A DNA stretch of 64,000 bases from Streptomyces echinoruber (GCF_014651135.1 NZ_BMWH01000031.1:19406-83405); one strand, 5' to 3'. Numbered from the stretch's first letter, positions 31,827-41,760 are shown. Notes: generated from the letters alone by a model not told the origin. Numbers and translations are program-made.

Positions 31827-32453
31827 CTACAGCGCCTTGATGCCCTCCGCCGTCGCCCGGGCCAGGGCCGTCAGGTAGCCCTTGGGGAGTTTTTCGCCGC
31901 GGATGACCACCGAGCGCCAGTACAGGGGGCCGGAGACCAGGTCCAGGGCCACGTCCTCGGCGTAGCCGGGGCGCAGTTCGCCGCGTGCGGCGGCGGCCTT
32001 GAGGATGCGCAGCGCGACGCTCTCCTGGCCCTCGCGCAGGGCCTTCTGCATGGCCTGGTCGATGTCGGGGTTGCGGGCGGCCTCGGCGAGCAGGTCGGGG
32101 ATGACCTGTGAGGCGACGGGGTGGCGCAGGGCGCGGGAGGTGACCTCGTACAGCAGGCGCAGGTCCTGTTCGAGGGAGCCGGTGTCGGGGACGGGCAGGC
32201 CCTGGACGGCGAGCGCCGAGACGATGTCGAGGACGAGGTGCAGCTTGGAGCGCCAGCGGCGGTAGACCGCGGTCTTGCCGACGCCCGCCCGGCGCGCGAT
32301 GCCCTCGATGGACATGCGCGCGTAGCCGACGGCCGCGAGTTCCTCGAACACCGCCGCGCGGATGGCCTCCGTCACGTCCTCGCGCAGGACGGCCGCCCCG
32401 GCGGGGGCCCGGCGGCGCGGACGCGTCGGCTGCTCGTCGGCGTTCGTCGTCAT
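31827..32453 (-). CDS. TetR-family transcriptional regulator
   Basis: A 208-aa repressor. An Arg/Pro-rich start is followed by a TetR N-terminal domain (about residues 20-75: AIRAAVFEELAAVGYARMSI, then GIARRAGVGKTAVYRRW). The helical ligand domain ends with a Tet_C-like LDLVSGPLYWRSVV. ATG 32453 was chosen because the protein then matches the usual length; ATG 32465 is possible. It is divergent from the teichoic acid exporter genes, 217 bp apart, and may control them. The effector is unknown. Confidence 0.88.
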   Translation of the reverse strand: MTTNADEQPTRPRRRAPAGAAVLREDVTEAIRAAVFEELAAVGYARMSIEGIARRAGVGKTAVYRRWRSKLHLVLDIVSALAVQGLPVPDTGSLEQDLRLLYEVTSRALRHPVASQVIPDLLAEAARNPDIDQAMQKALREGQESVALRILKAAAARGELRPGYAEDVALDLVSGPLYWRSVVIRGEKLPKGYLTALARATAEGIKAL

Positions 32454-32670
32454 GCCGCCCAGCATAGGGCGTTGCGACGAAACGGTTGCGTTCCAACGTC
32501 ATAACGCCCTACGCTCACGTTGCGACGATACGGTCCCGTCCCGACGTAAGAGAACGTGGAGCGAAGCACAGGGAAACTTCTCGCCCGCGTCTTTCGGCGC
32601 CGGGTCAGGGGAACGGCGGCCGTAGCCGTGCAGACCCACCGGAGCAGATCCCCGACCGAAAGCAGCGGAT

Positions 32671-33585
32671 GTGAGCCAGGTCCTCGACACACCGCCCCAC
32701 ACCCCGGCCCCGGCCGACGACGACCTCGCGGCGCTCGCCGCCCGCCACGGCCTGTCGGTCAGCGGTGCCCGCCCGTCTCTGCCCGAGTACGTGCGCCAGT
32801 TGTGGGCGCGCCGCCACTTCATCACCGCGTTCGCCACCGCCAAGCTCACCGCCCAGTACAGCCAGGCCAAGCTCGGCCAGCTCTGGCAGGTGATGACCCC
32901 GCTGCTCAACGCGGCGGTGTACTACTTCATCTTCGGTGTGCTGCTGGGCACCAAGCACGGCGTGCCCGACTACGTCCCGTTCCTGGTCACCGGCGTGTTC
33001 GTCTGGACGTTCACGCAGAGCTCGATCATGGCGGGCACCCGCGCGATCTCCGGCAACCTCGGTCTGGTGCGCGCCCTGCACTTCCCGCGCGCCGCCCTGC
33101 CGATCTCCTTCTGCCTGCAGCAGCTCCAGCAACTGCTGTTCTCCATGGCCGCCCTCGTCGTGATCCTGCTCGGCTTCGGCGTGCCGGTCGCCCCGTCCTG
33201 GGTCCTCGCGGTCCCGGCCCTGGTGCTGCAGTTCATGTTCAACGCGGGCGTGTCGATGGTCATGGCGCGGTGGGGCGCCAAGACGCCGGACATCGCGCAG
33301 CTCATGCCGTTCGTACTGCGCACCTGGATGTACGTCTCCGGCGTCATGTGGAGCATCGACAAGCTCACCGCCAAGGACCACCTGCCGCACCTCGTCACGG
33401 TCGTGCTGGAGACCAACCCGGCCGCCGTCTACATCGACCTGATGCGCTTCGCGCTCATCGACAGCTTCCACGCCGCGCAGCTCCCGCCGCACGTGTGGGC
33501 GACCGCCCTCGGCTGGGCCCTGCTCGCCGGCGTCGGCGGCTTCATCTACTTCTGGAAGGCTGAGGAGACCTACGGCCGTGGCTGA
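32671..33585 (+). CDS. tagG: Teichoic acid/polysaccharide ABC exporter, permease (TagG/Wzm type)
   Basis: A 304-aa ABC-2 type membrane protein with about six helices (YYFIFGVLLGTKHG, VFVWTFTQSSIMAGTR, LVVILLGFGVPV and others). The cytoplasmic N-terminus includes a coupling-helix-like ITAFATAKLTAQYSQAKLGQ. It exports a lipid-linked wall polymer with the ATPase encoded next. The GTG start at 32671 follows GCGGAT, and the next gene's start lies inside its last codons (8-nt overlap). The substrate is probably the teichoic acid-like polymer made by the transferases at 11.6-18.7 kb, by function rather than adjacency. Confidence 0.88.
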   Translation: MSQVLDTPPHTPAPADDDLAALAARHGLSVSGARPSLPEYVRQLWARRHFITAFATAKLTAQYSQAKLGQLWQVMTPLLNAAVYYFIFGVLLGTKHGVPDYVPFLVTGVFVWTFTQSSIMAGTRAISGNLGLVRALHFPRAALPISFCLQQLQQLLFSMAALVVILLGFGVPVAPSWVLAVPALVLQFMFNAGVSMVMARWGAKTPDIAQLMPFVLRTWMYVSGVMWSIDKLTAKDHLPHLVTVVLETNPAAVYIDLMRFALIDSFHAAQLPPHVWATALGWALLAGVGGFIYFWKAEETYGRG

Positions 33586-34399
33586 GCAGAACTCCGGGCG
33601 GATCCCGACCGTCATCGCCGACGGTGTCGACATCGTCTACCGCGTCAACGGCACCGGCGCCGGCCGCGGCACCGCCACCGCCGCCCTGCACCGCATCCTG
33701 CGCCGCAGGCAGGCCGAGAAGGCGGCCGGGGTGCGGCGGGTGCACGCCGTGAAGAACGTGTCGTTCGTCGCCTACAAGGGCGAGGCCATCGGCCTGATCG
33801 GCACCAACGGCTCCGGCAAGTCGACGCTGCTGAAGGCCGTCGCCGGCCTGCTCCCGGTGGAGAACGGCCGCATCTACACCAACGGCCAGCCCTCCCTCCT
33901 CGGCGTCAACGCCGCCCTGATGAACGACCTGACCGGCGAGCGCAACGTCCACCTCGGCGGCCTCGCCATGGGCATGTCCCGGGAGCAGATCAGGGAGCGC
34001 TACCAGGAGATCGTCGACTTCTCCGGCATCAACGACAAGGGCGACTTCATCACCCTCCCCATGCGCACCTACTCCTCCGGCATGGCCGCCCGCCTGCGCT
34101 TCTCCATCGCCGCCGCCAAGGACCACGACGTCCTCCTCATCGACGAGGCCCTCGCCACCGGCGACCGCTCCTTCCAGAAGCGCAGCGAGCAGCGCATCCG
34201 CGAACTGCGGCAGCGCGCCGGCACGGTGTTCCTGGTCAGCCACAACAACAAGTCCATCCGCGACACCTGCGACCGCGTGCTGTGGCTGGAACGCGGCGAG
34301 CTGCGCATGGACGGCCCGACCGAGGAGGTCCTGAAGGCGTACGAGGCGTTCACGGGCGGGAGCGACAAGAAGAGCCCGCCGAAGGCGAAGGCCGCGTAA
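33578..34399 (+). CDS. tagH: Teichoic acid/polysaccharide ABC exporter, ATPase (TagH/Wzt type)
   Basis: A 273-aa ABC ATPase. The Walker A motif is GTNGSGKST (near residue 75), the signature is YSSGMAARLRFSIA, and Walker B is VLLIDEALATGD, with the H-loop in FLVSHNNKSIRD. The HAVKNVSFVAYKGEA start is typical of polymer exporters. A Lys-rich tail ends the protein. It overlaps the permease gene by 8 nt. The codons just before the stop (AGGCGAAGGCCGCGT) are duplicated 22 bp downstream, just after the stop. Confidence 0.92.
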   Translation: MAEQNSGRIPTVIADGVDIVYRVNGTGAGRGTATAALHRILRRRQAEKAAGVRRVHAVKNVSFVAYKGEAIGLIGTNGSGKSTLLKAVAGLLPVENGRIYTNGQPSLLGVNAALMNDLTGERNVHLGGLAMGMSREQIRERYQEIVDFSGINDKGDFITLPMRTYSSGMAARLRFSIAAAKDHDVLLIDEALATGDRSFQKRSEQRIRELRQRAGTVFLVSHNNKSIRDTCDRVLWLERGELRMDGPTEEVLKAYEAFTGGSDKKSPPKAKAA

Positions 34400-34459
34400 A
34401 CCGGAGGCGAAGGCCGCGTGCGCCCGGCCGGCGGGCGGGCCCGCCGGAGACGGAACGCG

Positions 34460-34493
34460 GGGCGCCCCGGGCCGTTCCCGGCCCGGGGCGCCC
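34460..34493. terminator. Bidirectional terminator between tagH and gdhB
   Basis: A perfect 14-bp stem (GGGCGCCCCGGGCC and its inverse) with a 6-nt loop lies between two converging genes. Confidence 0.88.
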
Positions 34494-34536
34494 TCGTCGT
34501 GTGCGGCCGCCGCGTGCGGCGGCCCGCCGCGGAACG

Positions 34537-37500
34537 CTACGAGTGCGACCGCAGCAGCGTCCGCATCGTGCGCATCGCCACCGACAGGTTGGCGAGGTCG
34601 AACGATTCGGAGCCGCGGATCTCCTCCAGGGTGGTGCGGGCGCGGCTGAGGATGGCCGCGTTCTTCTGCTCCCACAGCTTGAAGCGCTGCTCCGGCGTCG
34701 AGGAGCCGTTGCCCACCGTCAGCACGTCGGCCGTCAGCGCCGCGTGGGCCGCGTACAGGTCCTCCCGGATGGCGGCGCGGGCCATGGACTGCCAGCGGTC
34801 CGCGCGCGGCAGCTCGATGATGCGGTCCATGAGCTGGGTGATGTGCAGGCGGTCGGCGAGGTCGTAGTAGACCTCGGCGACGGCCAGCGGCTCCTTGCCC
34901 ATGCGGTCGGCCACCGACACGATGTCGAGCGTCGGGAAGGCGGAGGAGAACCCGGCCACGCGGGTGGCGAGCTCGCCCGGGACGCCGGCGCCGGTCAGCT
35001 CGTCGTAGATCTGCTGGTACCAGTCCAGGTCCGCGCCGCGCAGCAGCTTCGGCAGCTGCGTCCAGACCTCCTCCACGCGCTCGGCGAAGAAGTCCACGGT
35101 CTCGGCGAGCTGCAGCGGCTGCGGCCGGTTGTTCAGCAGCCAGCGCGTGCCGCGCTCGACCAGGCGGCGGGAGTGCAGGCGGATGCGGGTCTGCACGTCC
35201 GCGTCGACCTTGTTGTCCAGCTCCTCCACCGCGTCCCACACCGGGGCCTGGCGGAAGATGGCCCGGGCCACGGTCTGGGCCCGCACGATCTCCTCCAGCG
35301 AGGCGCCGGTCTCCTCGCGCAGGCGGTGCAAGTATGTCGTACCGCCCGTGTTGACCGTGTCGTTGACCAGCACCGTCGTGGTGATCTCGCGGCGCAGCGG
35401 GTGGCTGTCGATCCGCTCCGGGAACTGCTCGCGCAGCGCGGTCGGGAAGTAGGCGTGCAGCAGGCCGCGCAGGTAGGGGTCGTCGGGCAGCGAGGTGCGC
35501 AGCAGCTCCTCGGCGACCGTGATCTTCGTGTACGCCAGCAGCACGGCCGTCTCCGGACCGGTCAGGCCCTGCCCGGAGCCCAGCCGCTCGCGGATCTGCC
35601 GGTCGGTGGGCAGGAACTCCAGCTGCCGGTCCAGGTGGCCCTCGCGCACCAGGTGCTTCATGTAGCGCTGCTGGGCGTGGAGCATGTCCTTGGACTGGGC
35701 CAGCGCGTTGGCGATCGCCGTGTTCTGCGCGTAGTTGTTGCGCAGCACCAGGCGGCCCACCTCGTCGGTCATCTCGGCGAGCAGCTTGTTGCGCTGCTTG
35801 ACCGTCAGGTCGCCGTCCGCGACCAGCCCGTTGAGCAGGATCTTGATGTTCACCTCGTGGTCGGAGGTGTCCACGCCGGCGCTGTTGTCGATGGCGTCGG
35901 TGTTGATCCGCCCGCCGTGCATGGCGAACTCGATCCGGCCGAGCTGGGTCAGGCCCAGGTTGCCGCCCTCGCCGACCACCTTGACCCGCAGCTCGGCGCC
36001 GTTGACGCGGATGGCGTCGTTGGCCTTGTCGCCGACGTCGGCGTGCGACTCGGTGGTGGCCTTGACGTACGTGCCGATGCCGCCGTTCCACAGCAGGTCC
36101 ACCGGCGCCTTGAGGATCGCCTTCATCAGCTCGGCCGGGGTGAGCTTGGAGACGTTCTCCTCGATGCCCAGGGCCCGGCGGATGTGGCTGTTGAGCGGGA
36201 TCGCCTTGGCGGTGCGCTCGAAGACGCCGCCGCCGGGCGACAGCAGCTTCTTGTCGTAGTCGGCCCAGGAGCTGCGGGGCAGCTCGAACAGGCGGCGGCG
36301 CTCGGCGTAGGACGTCGCCGCGTCCGGGTCGGGGTCGATGAAGATGTGCCGGTGGTCGAAGGCGGCGACCAGGCGGATGTGCTCGGACAGCAGCATGCCG
36401 TTGCCGAACACGTCGCCGGACATGTCGCCGATGCCGACGACCGTGAAGTCCTGCGTCTGGGTGTCCACGCCCAGCTCCCGGAAGTGCCGCTTGACGGACT
36501 CCCAGGCGCCGCGGGCGGTGATGCCCATGCCCTTGTGGTCGTAGCCGGCCGAGCCGCCGGAGGCGAAGGCGTCGCCGAGCCAGAAGTCGTACGACTGCGC
36601 GACCTCGTTGGCGATGTCGGAGAACGTCGCCGTGCCCTTGTCGGCCGCGACCACCAGGTAGGTGTCGTCGCCGTCGTGGCGCACCACGTCCCGGGGCGGG
36701 ACGACCTCGCCGGCGACCATGTTGTCGGTGATGTCGAGCAGCGCCGAGATGAACGTGCGGTAGCAGGCGATGCCCTCGGCCAGCCACGCGTCGCGGTCCT
36801 TGGCCGGGTCCGGGAGCTGCTTGGCGACGAAGCCGCCCTTGGCGCCGACCGGCACGATGACGGTGTTCTTCACCATCTGCGCCTTGACCAGGCCGAGGAT
36901 CTCGGTGCGGAAGTCCTCGCGCCGGTCCGACCAGCGCAGGCCGCCGCGCGCGACCTTGCCGAAGCGCAGGTGCACGCCCTCCACCCGCGGCGAGTACACC
37001 CAGATCTCGAACGCCGGGCGCGGCGCGGGCAGGTCGGGGATGGCCCGCGGGTCGAACTTCATCGACACGTAGTCGTGCAGTTCGCCGCTGTCGGTCCGCT
37101 GGAAGAAGTTGGTGCGCAGCGTCGCCTTGATGACGGTGAGGAAGGAGCGCAGGATGCGATCCTCGTCCAGGCTCGCCACCTGGTCCAGGGCCGCGTCCAG
37201 CTCCTCCAGCAGCGCGTCGACGATCTCCCGCCCGGCCTTCTGCCGCTCCGGCGACATGCGCGCCTCGAACAGGGAGACCAGCAGCCGGGTGGTGTGGACG
37301 TTGTTGCGGAGGGTGTCCTCCATGTAGTCCTGGCTGAAAGTGGACCCGGCCTGCCGCAGGTACTTGGCGTACGCGCGCAGCACCATCGCCTGCCGCCAGG
37401 TCAGGCCCGCGCTGAGCACCAGCGCGTTGAAGCCGTCGTTCTCCGCCTTGCCGGTCCAGGCCGCGGCGAACGCCTCCTGGAAGCGCTCGCGGGTCTCGTC

Positions 37501-39498
37501 CCCGAGGTAGTCGCCGCCGGCGACGGCGGACTGCGGGATGCGCAGGCCGAAGTCGTAGATCCAGGCGGTGGTGCGGTCGGCGCAGCGCAGCTCGTAGGGC
37601 CGCTCGTCGGTGACCTCCACGCCGAGCCGGCTCAGCACCGGCAGCACCGCGGAGAGGGAGATCGAACCGCCCTTCTGGTAGATCTTGAAGCGGCGCTCCT
37701 CGGGCGCGGCGCCCACCGGCTCGTACAGGCTGACCGCGAAGGTCCTGTCCTCCTGGTCGAGCCGCTCCAGGTGGACCAGGTCGGCGACCGCGGCACGCGG
37801 GGAGTGGTCGGCCTTGTAGCCCTCGGGAAAGGCGTGCGCGTAGCGGTGCATCAGCTCGGCCGCGCTCTCCTCGCCGCACTCGGCGTTCAGCGCGTCGGCG
37901 AAGCCGTCCTCCCAGGAGCGGGAGGCCTCCACCAGCCGGGCCTCGATACGCTCCTTGTCGGCGTCCGACAGCTGCGGCAGCTCGGTGCCCTGCGGGACGC
38001 GCACCACGAAGTGCAGCCGGGAGAGCACCGACTCGGTGTTCCACGCCGTGAAGTCGACGCTGATGCCGCCGAGCTCCTCCTTGAGGATGTCGATGATCCG
38101 CAGGCGTACGGCGGTGGTGTAGCGGTCGCGCGGGAGGTAGACCAGCGCCGAGTAGTAGCGCCCGTACTCGTCCTGCCGCAGGTACAGCCGCAGCCGGCGG
38201 CGCTCCTGCAGGTAGAGGACGGAGGTGGCGATGGCCTCGAGTTCGTCGACCGGGGTCTGGAAGAGCTCGTCGCGCGGGTAGGTCTCCAGGATCTGCAGCA
38301 GGTCCCGGCCGTCGTGGCTGTGGGGCGAGAACCCGGCGCGCTCCAGCACCTCGTCGACCTTGCGGCGGATGACCGGGACCCGGCGCACGGACTCGGTGTA
38401 GGCGGCCGAGGAGAACAGGCCGAGGAACCTGCGCTCCCCGACGACCTGGCCGTCGGCGTCGAACTTCTTGACGCCGATGTAGTCCAGGTAGGACGGCCGG
38501 TGCACGGTGGCGCGGCTGTTGGCCTTGGTCAGGATGAGCAGCTTGTGCTCGCGGGCCTTGGCGCGGGCGTCGGCGGGCAGCCGTTCGAAGGAGGTGCTGA
38601 CGGGGTGGTCGTCGTCGCCCCCGTGCGGCGGGTCGGAGCGCAGGATGCCCAGGCCGGTGCCGGGGACGGCGGCCAGCGAGTCGTCGTCGCGGAGCTGGTA
38701 CTCGCGGTAGCCGAGGAAGGTGAAGTGGTCGTCGGCCAGCCAGCGCAGCAGCTCGCGGGCCTCCTCCACCTCGTAGGGGCGCAGGTCGCCGGGGAGCGGT
38801 TCGCCGGGCAGGCTCTCGGCGACGCGCAGCGCGCAGTCGCGCATCTTGCCCCAGTCCTCGACGGCCTCCCGCACGTCGGACAGCACGCGCAGCAGGTCGG
38901 CGGTGATCTGCTTCAGGTCCGCGCGGTCGGTCTCGCGGTCGATCTCGACGTGGATCCAGGACTCGGTGTGCGCGTCGTGCGGCAGCTCGCCCGCCGGCGG
39001 GTCGGTGAGGACCTCGATCAGCCGGCCGGTCAGGTCGCGCCGCACCACGAACTGCGGGTGCACCACGACGTGGATGCCGCGGTCCTGCCGGGTCAGCTCG
39101 TTGGTGACCGAGTCCACCAGGAACGGCATGTCGTCGGTGACGACCTCGACGACCGTGTGGGTGCAGGTCCAGCCGTTCTCCTCGACGGTCGGCGTGTAGA
39201 CCCGCACGTTGGCCTTGCCCTGGGGGCGGTTCTCGGCCAGTCGGTAGTGGGAGACGGCGGCCCCGAAGACGTCGACCGGGTCGCGGTCGGCGAGGTCCTC
39301 GGGAGCGGTGTGCAGGTAGTAACGCTGGAGGAACGTCAGTACGGACTCGCTGTCGGAGGCGACCGGGCTGCCCGGGGTCCCCGGAGTGCCCGCGCCCGTC
39401 GTCCCGGTCGGTAGGTGCCCCCCGACCGGGCTGTTCTCACCTACCCGGGCGGCCCTCTCGAGCAGCTCGGCCTTGGCTTCGTCCAGCTTGGTCTGCAT
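34537..39498 (-). CDS. gdhB: NAD-specific glutamate dehydrogenase, 180-kDa class
   Basis: 1653 aa, the size of the large L-180 NAD-GDH class first described in Streptomyces. It oxidises glutamate to 2-oxoglutarate and ammonia for catabolism. The N-terminal part holds regulatory ACT-like segments (VVTDDMPFLVDSVTNEL). The catalytic core lies at about residues 770-1130, with RGGLRWSDR, EVQ/VKAQMVKNTVIVPVGAKGGF and the Rossmann segment DFTVVGIGDMSGDVFGNGML. A helical C-terminal domain follows. I chose ATG 39498, which has AGAGGACA upstream and gives MQTKLDEAKAELL; ATG 39525 is in frame but lacks a site. It converges with tagH at a shared terminator. Confidence 0.96.
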   Translation of the reverse strand: MQTKLDEAKAELLERAARVGENSPVGGHLPTGTTGAGTPGTPGSPVASDSESVLTFLQRYYLHTAPEDLADRDPVDVFGAAVSHYRLAENRPQGKANVRVYTPTVEENGWTCTHTVVEVVTDDMPFLVDSVTNELTRQDRGIHVVVHPQFVVRRDLTGRLIEVLTDPPAGELPHDAHTESWIHVEIDRETDRADLKQITADLLRVLSDVREAVEDWGKMRDCALRVAESLPGEPLPGDLRPYEVEEARELLRWLADDHFTFLGYREYQLRDDDSLAAVPGTGLGILRSDPPHGGDDDHPVSTSFERLPADARAKAREHKLLILTKANSRATVHRPSYLDYIGVKKFDADGQVVGERRFLGLFSSAAYTESVRRVPVIRRKVDEVLERAGFSPHSHDGRDLLQILETYPRDELFQTPVDELEAIATSVLYLQERRRLRLYLRQDEYGRYYSALVYLPRDRYTTAVRLRIIDILKEELGGISVDFTAWNTESVLSRLHFVVRVPQGTELPQLSDADKERIEARLVEASRSWEDGFADALNAECGEESAAELMHRYAHAFPEGYKADHSPRAAVADLVHLERLDQEDRTFAVSLYEPVGAAPEERRFKIYQKGGSISLSAVLPVLSRLGVEVTDERPYELRCADRTTAWIYDFGLRIPQSAVAGGDYLGDETRERFQEAFAAAWTGKAENDGFNALVLSAGLTWRQAMVLRAYAKYLRQAGSTFSQDYMEDTLRNNVHTTRLLVSLFEARMSPERQKAGREIVDALLEELDAALDQVASLDEDRILRSFLTVIKATLRTNFFQRTDSGELHDYVSMKFDPRAIPDLPAPRPAFEIWVYSPRVEGVHLRFGKVARGGLRWSDRREDFRTEILGLVKAQMVKNTVIVPVGAKGGFVAKQLPDPAKDRDAWLAEGIACYRTFISALLDITDNMVAGEVVPPRDVVRHDGDDTYLVVAADKGTATFSDIANEVAQSYDFWLGDAFASGGSAGYDHKGMGITARGAWESVKRHFRELGVDTQTQDFTVVGIGDMSGDVFGNGMLLSEHIRLVAAFDHRHIFIDPDPDAATSYAERRRLFELPRSSWADYDKKLLSPGGGVFERTAKAIPLNSHIRRALGIEENVSKLTPAELMKAILKAPVDLLWNGGIGTYVKATTESHADVGDKANDAIRVNGAELRVKVVGEGGNLGLTQLGRIEFAMHGGRINTDAIDNSAGVDTSDHEVNIKILLNGLVADGDLTVKQRNKLLAEMTDEVGRLVLRNNYAQNTAIANALAQSKDMLHAQQRYMKHLVREGHLDRQLEFLPTDRQIRERLGSGQGLTGPETAVLLAYTKITVAEELLRTSLPDDPYLRGLLHAYFPTALREQFPERIDSHPLRREITTTVLVNDTVNTGGTTYLHRLREETGASLEEIVRAQTVARAIFRQAPVWDAVEELDNKVDADVQTRIRLHSRRLVERGTRWLLNNRPQPLQLAETVDFFAERVEEVWTQLPKLLRGADLDWYQQIYDELTGAGVPGELATRVAGFSSAFPTLDIVSVADRMGKEPLAVAEVYYDLADRLHITQLMDRIIELPRADRWQSMARAAIREDLYAAHAALTADVLTVGNGSSTPEQRFKLWEQKNAAILSRARTTLEEIRGSESFDLANLSVAMRTMRTLLRSHS

Positions 39499-40181
39499 TG
39501 TCCTCTGGCTCCTGTCGCGCGCCATTGCGTGACGTAGAAGGAAGTACGGTCTCGTCGCCTCCGACGCAACGCCGTGACGCGGGGTGTCCGGTCTGCATCG
39601 ACGCTATGCCGGGAGGTGCGATGAGCGGGGGGATATCAGCCATTTCCGACGCGCCCGACGGGTGTGACGCTGCTCTCTGCGACGCCGGATCCGCGAGGGT
39701 GGTCGGCGTTCCGGGGACCTGCCACGTCCCGTCCCGCCCGCGAGGACCAGCGACCGCCGCCCGGTCACGGGTGTCGTCCGTGCTCCCCGGGCGCAGAGCA
39801 GGGGCGACGATGCCCCCGCGGCGTATCGCGCTGATCACGCCACCAAGGCTATCGCTCATGACGGGTGCCCCGTCATGAGCCGTATGTGTACAAAACCGGG
39901 GGTGGAACTTTGACGTTCTGCACAGGGGTGGCGCACACCGGGACGTGCCACCCCTTGGCACGCACCCCCGGCGCGAGGCACGTTGCCTTCAGGGGCACGT
40001 CGCCTTTCGGGGCGCGCTGCCTTCCGGGACACATCGTCTTCCGGGACACATCGTCTTCCGGGACACATCGTCTTCCGGGACACATCGCCATCAGGGGCAC
40101 GCCGCCCCGCCGCGCGGGCCGCGGCCCCGAGACGCGCCGCCCCGAGACGGGCGGCGCACACCCAGCGAGGGAGCGTCCACC
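39499..40181. other. Divergent intergenic region with repeats
   Basis: The 683-bp gap between gdhB (minus) and the DJ-1 gene (plus) contains promoters for both. It also contains a minisatellite at 40021-40088 and degenerate relatives of its unit from about 39985. The open frames here overlap the repeats and lack ribosome sites, so no gene is called. Confidence 0.6.
40021..40088. repeat. 17-bp x4 perfect tandem repeat
   Basis: CTTCCGGGACACATCGT is repeated four times with one change at the end of the last unit, 94-161 bp before the DJ-1 start codon. Confidence 0.95.
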
Positions 40182-40748
40182 ATGCCACCCAAAGTCCTGA
40201 TCGTCGCCGGCGACGCGGCGGAGTCGCTCGAGGTCTACTACCCCTACCAGCGCCTCCGCGAGGAGGGCTACGACGTCGACATCGCCGCCCCCACCCGCAA
40301 GACCCTCCGCTTCGTCGTCCACGACTTCGAACCCGGCTTCGACACCTACACGGAGAAACCCGGCTACACCTGCCAGGCCGACGTCGCCTTCGCCGACGTG
40401 GACCCCGGCGAGTACGCCGCCGTCGTCGTCCCCGGCGGCCGCGCGCCCGAGTACCTCCGCAACGACCCCGAGCTCCGCAAGATCCTCAAGTCGTTCTTCG
40501 ACGCCGACAAACCGGTCGCGCAGATCTGCCACGGCCCCCTGCTCACCGCCGCCGTCGACGGCCTGCGCGGCCGGCGCGTGACGGCGTACCCGGCGCTGGA
40601 GCCGGACATGCAGGCGGCCGGCGCCACCTTCCAGGACGCCGAGGCCGTGGTCGACGGCACCCTGGTCTCCGCCCGCGCCTGGCCCGACCACCCGGGGTGG
40701 ATGCGCGAATTCCTGCGGATCCTGCGCGCGAAAGCGCCGGTGACCTGA
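40182..40748 (+). CDS. DJ-1/PfpI-family protein
   Basis: A 188-aa single-domain protein. The nucleophile elbow QICHGP places Cys116-His117, and the Glu of DAAES (about residue 14) can support the cysteine. The PGGRAPEYLRNDPELR segment is typical of the PfpI/YhbO group, which acts in stress protection as a protease-, amidase- or deglycase-like enzyme; the exact activity is debated in the family. ATG 40182 follows GAGGGAG. It is a single-gene unit with a repeat-rich upstream region. Confidence 0.9.
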   Translation: MPPKVLIVAGDAAESLEVYYPYQRLREEGYDVDIAAPTRKTLRFVVHDFEPGFDTYTEKPGYTCQADVAFADVDPGEYAAVVVPGGRAPEYLRNDPELRKILKSFFDADKPVAQICHGPLLTAAVDGLRGRRVTAYPALEPDMQAAGATFQDAEAVVDGTLVSARAWPDHPGWMREFLRILRAKAPVT

Positions 40749-41026
40749 CGCCCGGACGGACGTACGCCCGTACACCTGTACCCCCCCTTACATCTGTACG
40801 TCCGTATGTCCGTACGGTGCGGCGCCGGGCGCGAAAGGCGGGCGCACTGTGCCGCGCACGGCGCGTACGGTGCCGCGCCCGGCGTTCGGGGAGGCACGCG
40901 GCGCGGAACCCGGTGCGGACGGCGGGCGCTGCGCCGTCGTCCGCACCGCCGCGCCGTCGTCCGCGCCGTTGTGTCGCCGGTCCGACGTCGGCGTGTCGCT
41001 GGCGTGTCGTCGGTGTGTCGCCGGTG

Positions 41027-41692
41027 TCAGGCCACCAGTCGCTGCGCCTCCGCCACGGCCTCCGCCAGCGTGTCCACGACCGGCACCCCGACCCCTTCCA
41101 GGCTGGCCCTGCTGTGCGACCCGCCGGTGTACAGCACGGCCTGCGCCCCCGCGTGTCGCGCGGCCACCGCGTCGTCCGCCGCGTCCCCGATCACCACCGT
41201 GCGCGCCGGGTCCACCCCGGCGAGCGCCTGCAGGTGCCGCACCATGTGCTCGGCCTTGCTGCCACCGGACGGCCCGATCCGCCCGTCGATGCGGACGAAG
41301 TGCGGCTCGATCCCGAACCCCCGGACCAGCGGGACGAGTTCGTCGTGCATGTACATGCTGAGGATGGACTGGCTGCGGCCCGCCGACCTCCAGTCCGCCA
41401 GCAGCTCCACCGCCCCGTCGGTGAGCCGGCACCGGTCGCGGTGCTCGGCGTAGTAGCGGTGGAAGACCTCGTCCATGACCTGCCACTCGGCGTCCGTCGG
41501 CAGCCGTCCCAGCAGCCGCTCGTAGAACTTCGGCACCGGCACGCAGTACAGCGCCCGGTACTGCTCCAGTGTCAGCGGCTGCAGCCCCAGCTCGGCGAAC
41601 GCCGCGTTCGTCGCCCCGATGATCGCTTCGTTGTCGTGGAAGAGCGTGCCGTTCCAGTCCCAGACGATGTGCGCACCTGCCTGCTTCCCCAT
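41027..41692 (-). CDS. HAD-superfamily hydrolase with DWNGT motif
   Basis: A 221-aa HAD protein. Motif I reads VWDWNGTLFHD: the nucleophile Asp12 is present, but the second Asp (acid/base) is Asn14. Motif II is SILSMYMHD, motif III includes GSKAEHM (Lys), and motif IV is VVIGDAADDAVAAR. The cap is helical, as in phosphoglycolate phosphatase-like members. The substrate is unknown, and the Asn makes the turnover mechanism uncertain. ATG 41692 gives the MGKQAGAHIVWDWNGTL start that I remember from relatives; ATG 41722 is possible. The 33-bp minisatellite lies in its upstream region. Confidence 0.82.
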   Translation of the reverse strand: MGKQAGAHIVWDWNGTLFHDNEAIIGATNAAFAELGLQPLTLEQYRALYCVPVPKFYERLLGRLPTDAEWQVMDEVFHRYYAEHRDRCRLTDGAVELLADWRSAGRSQSILSMYMHDELVPLVRGFGIEPHFVRIDGRIGPSGGSKAEHMVRHLQALAGVDPARTVVIGDAADDAVAARHAGAQAVLYTGGSHSRASLEGVGVPVVDTLAEAVAEAQRLVA

Positions 41693-41760
41693 GACGGGAA
41701 ACGTACCCGCCGGCACCGACATTCAAGGAGGCGTCGCCCGACGCGCGCTTGAAGTCGCAC

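Noticed and set aside
34282..39414. A 1710-codon open frame on the plus strand opposite gdhB
   Set aside because: It is an antisense shadow of a very GC-rich gene. The minus-strand frame has clear glutamate dehydrogenase motifs over its whole length.
39990..40181. CRISPR array from the 17-bp repeats
   Set aside because: The units are directly adjacent without spacers, and there are no cas genes.
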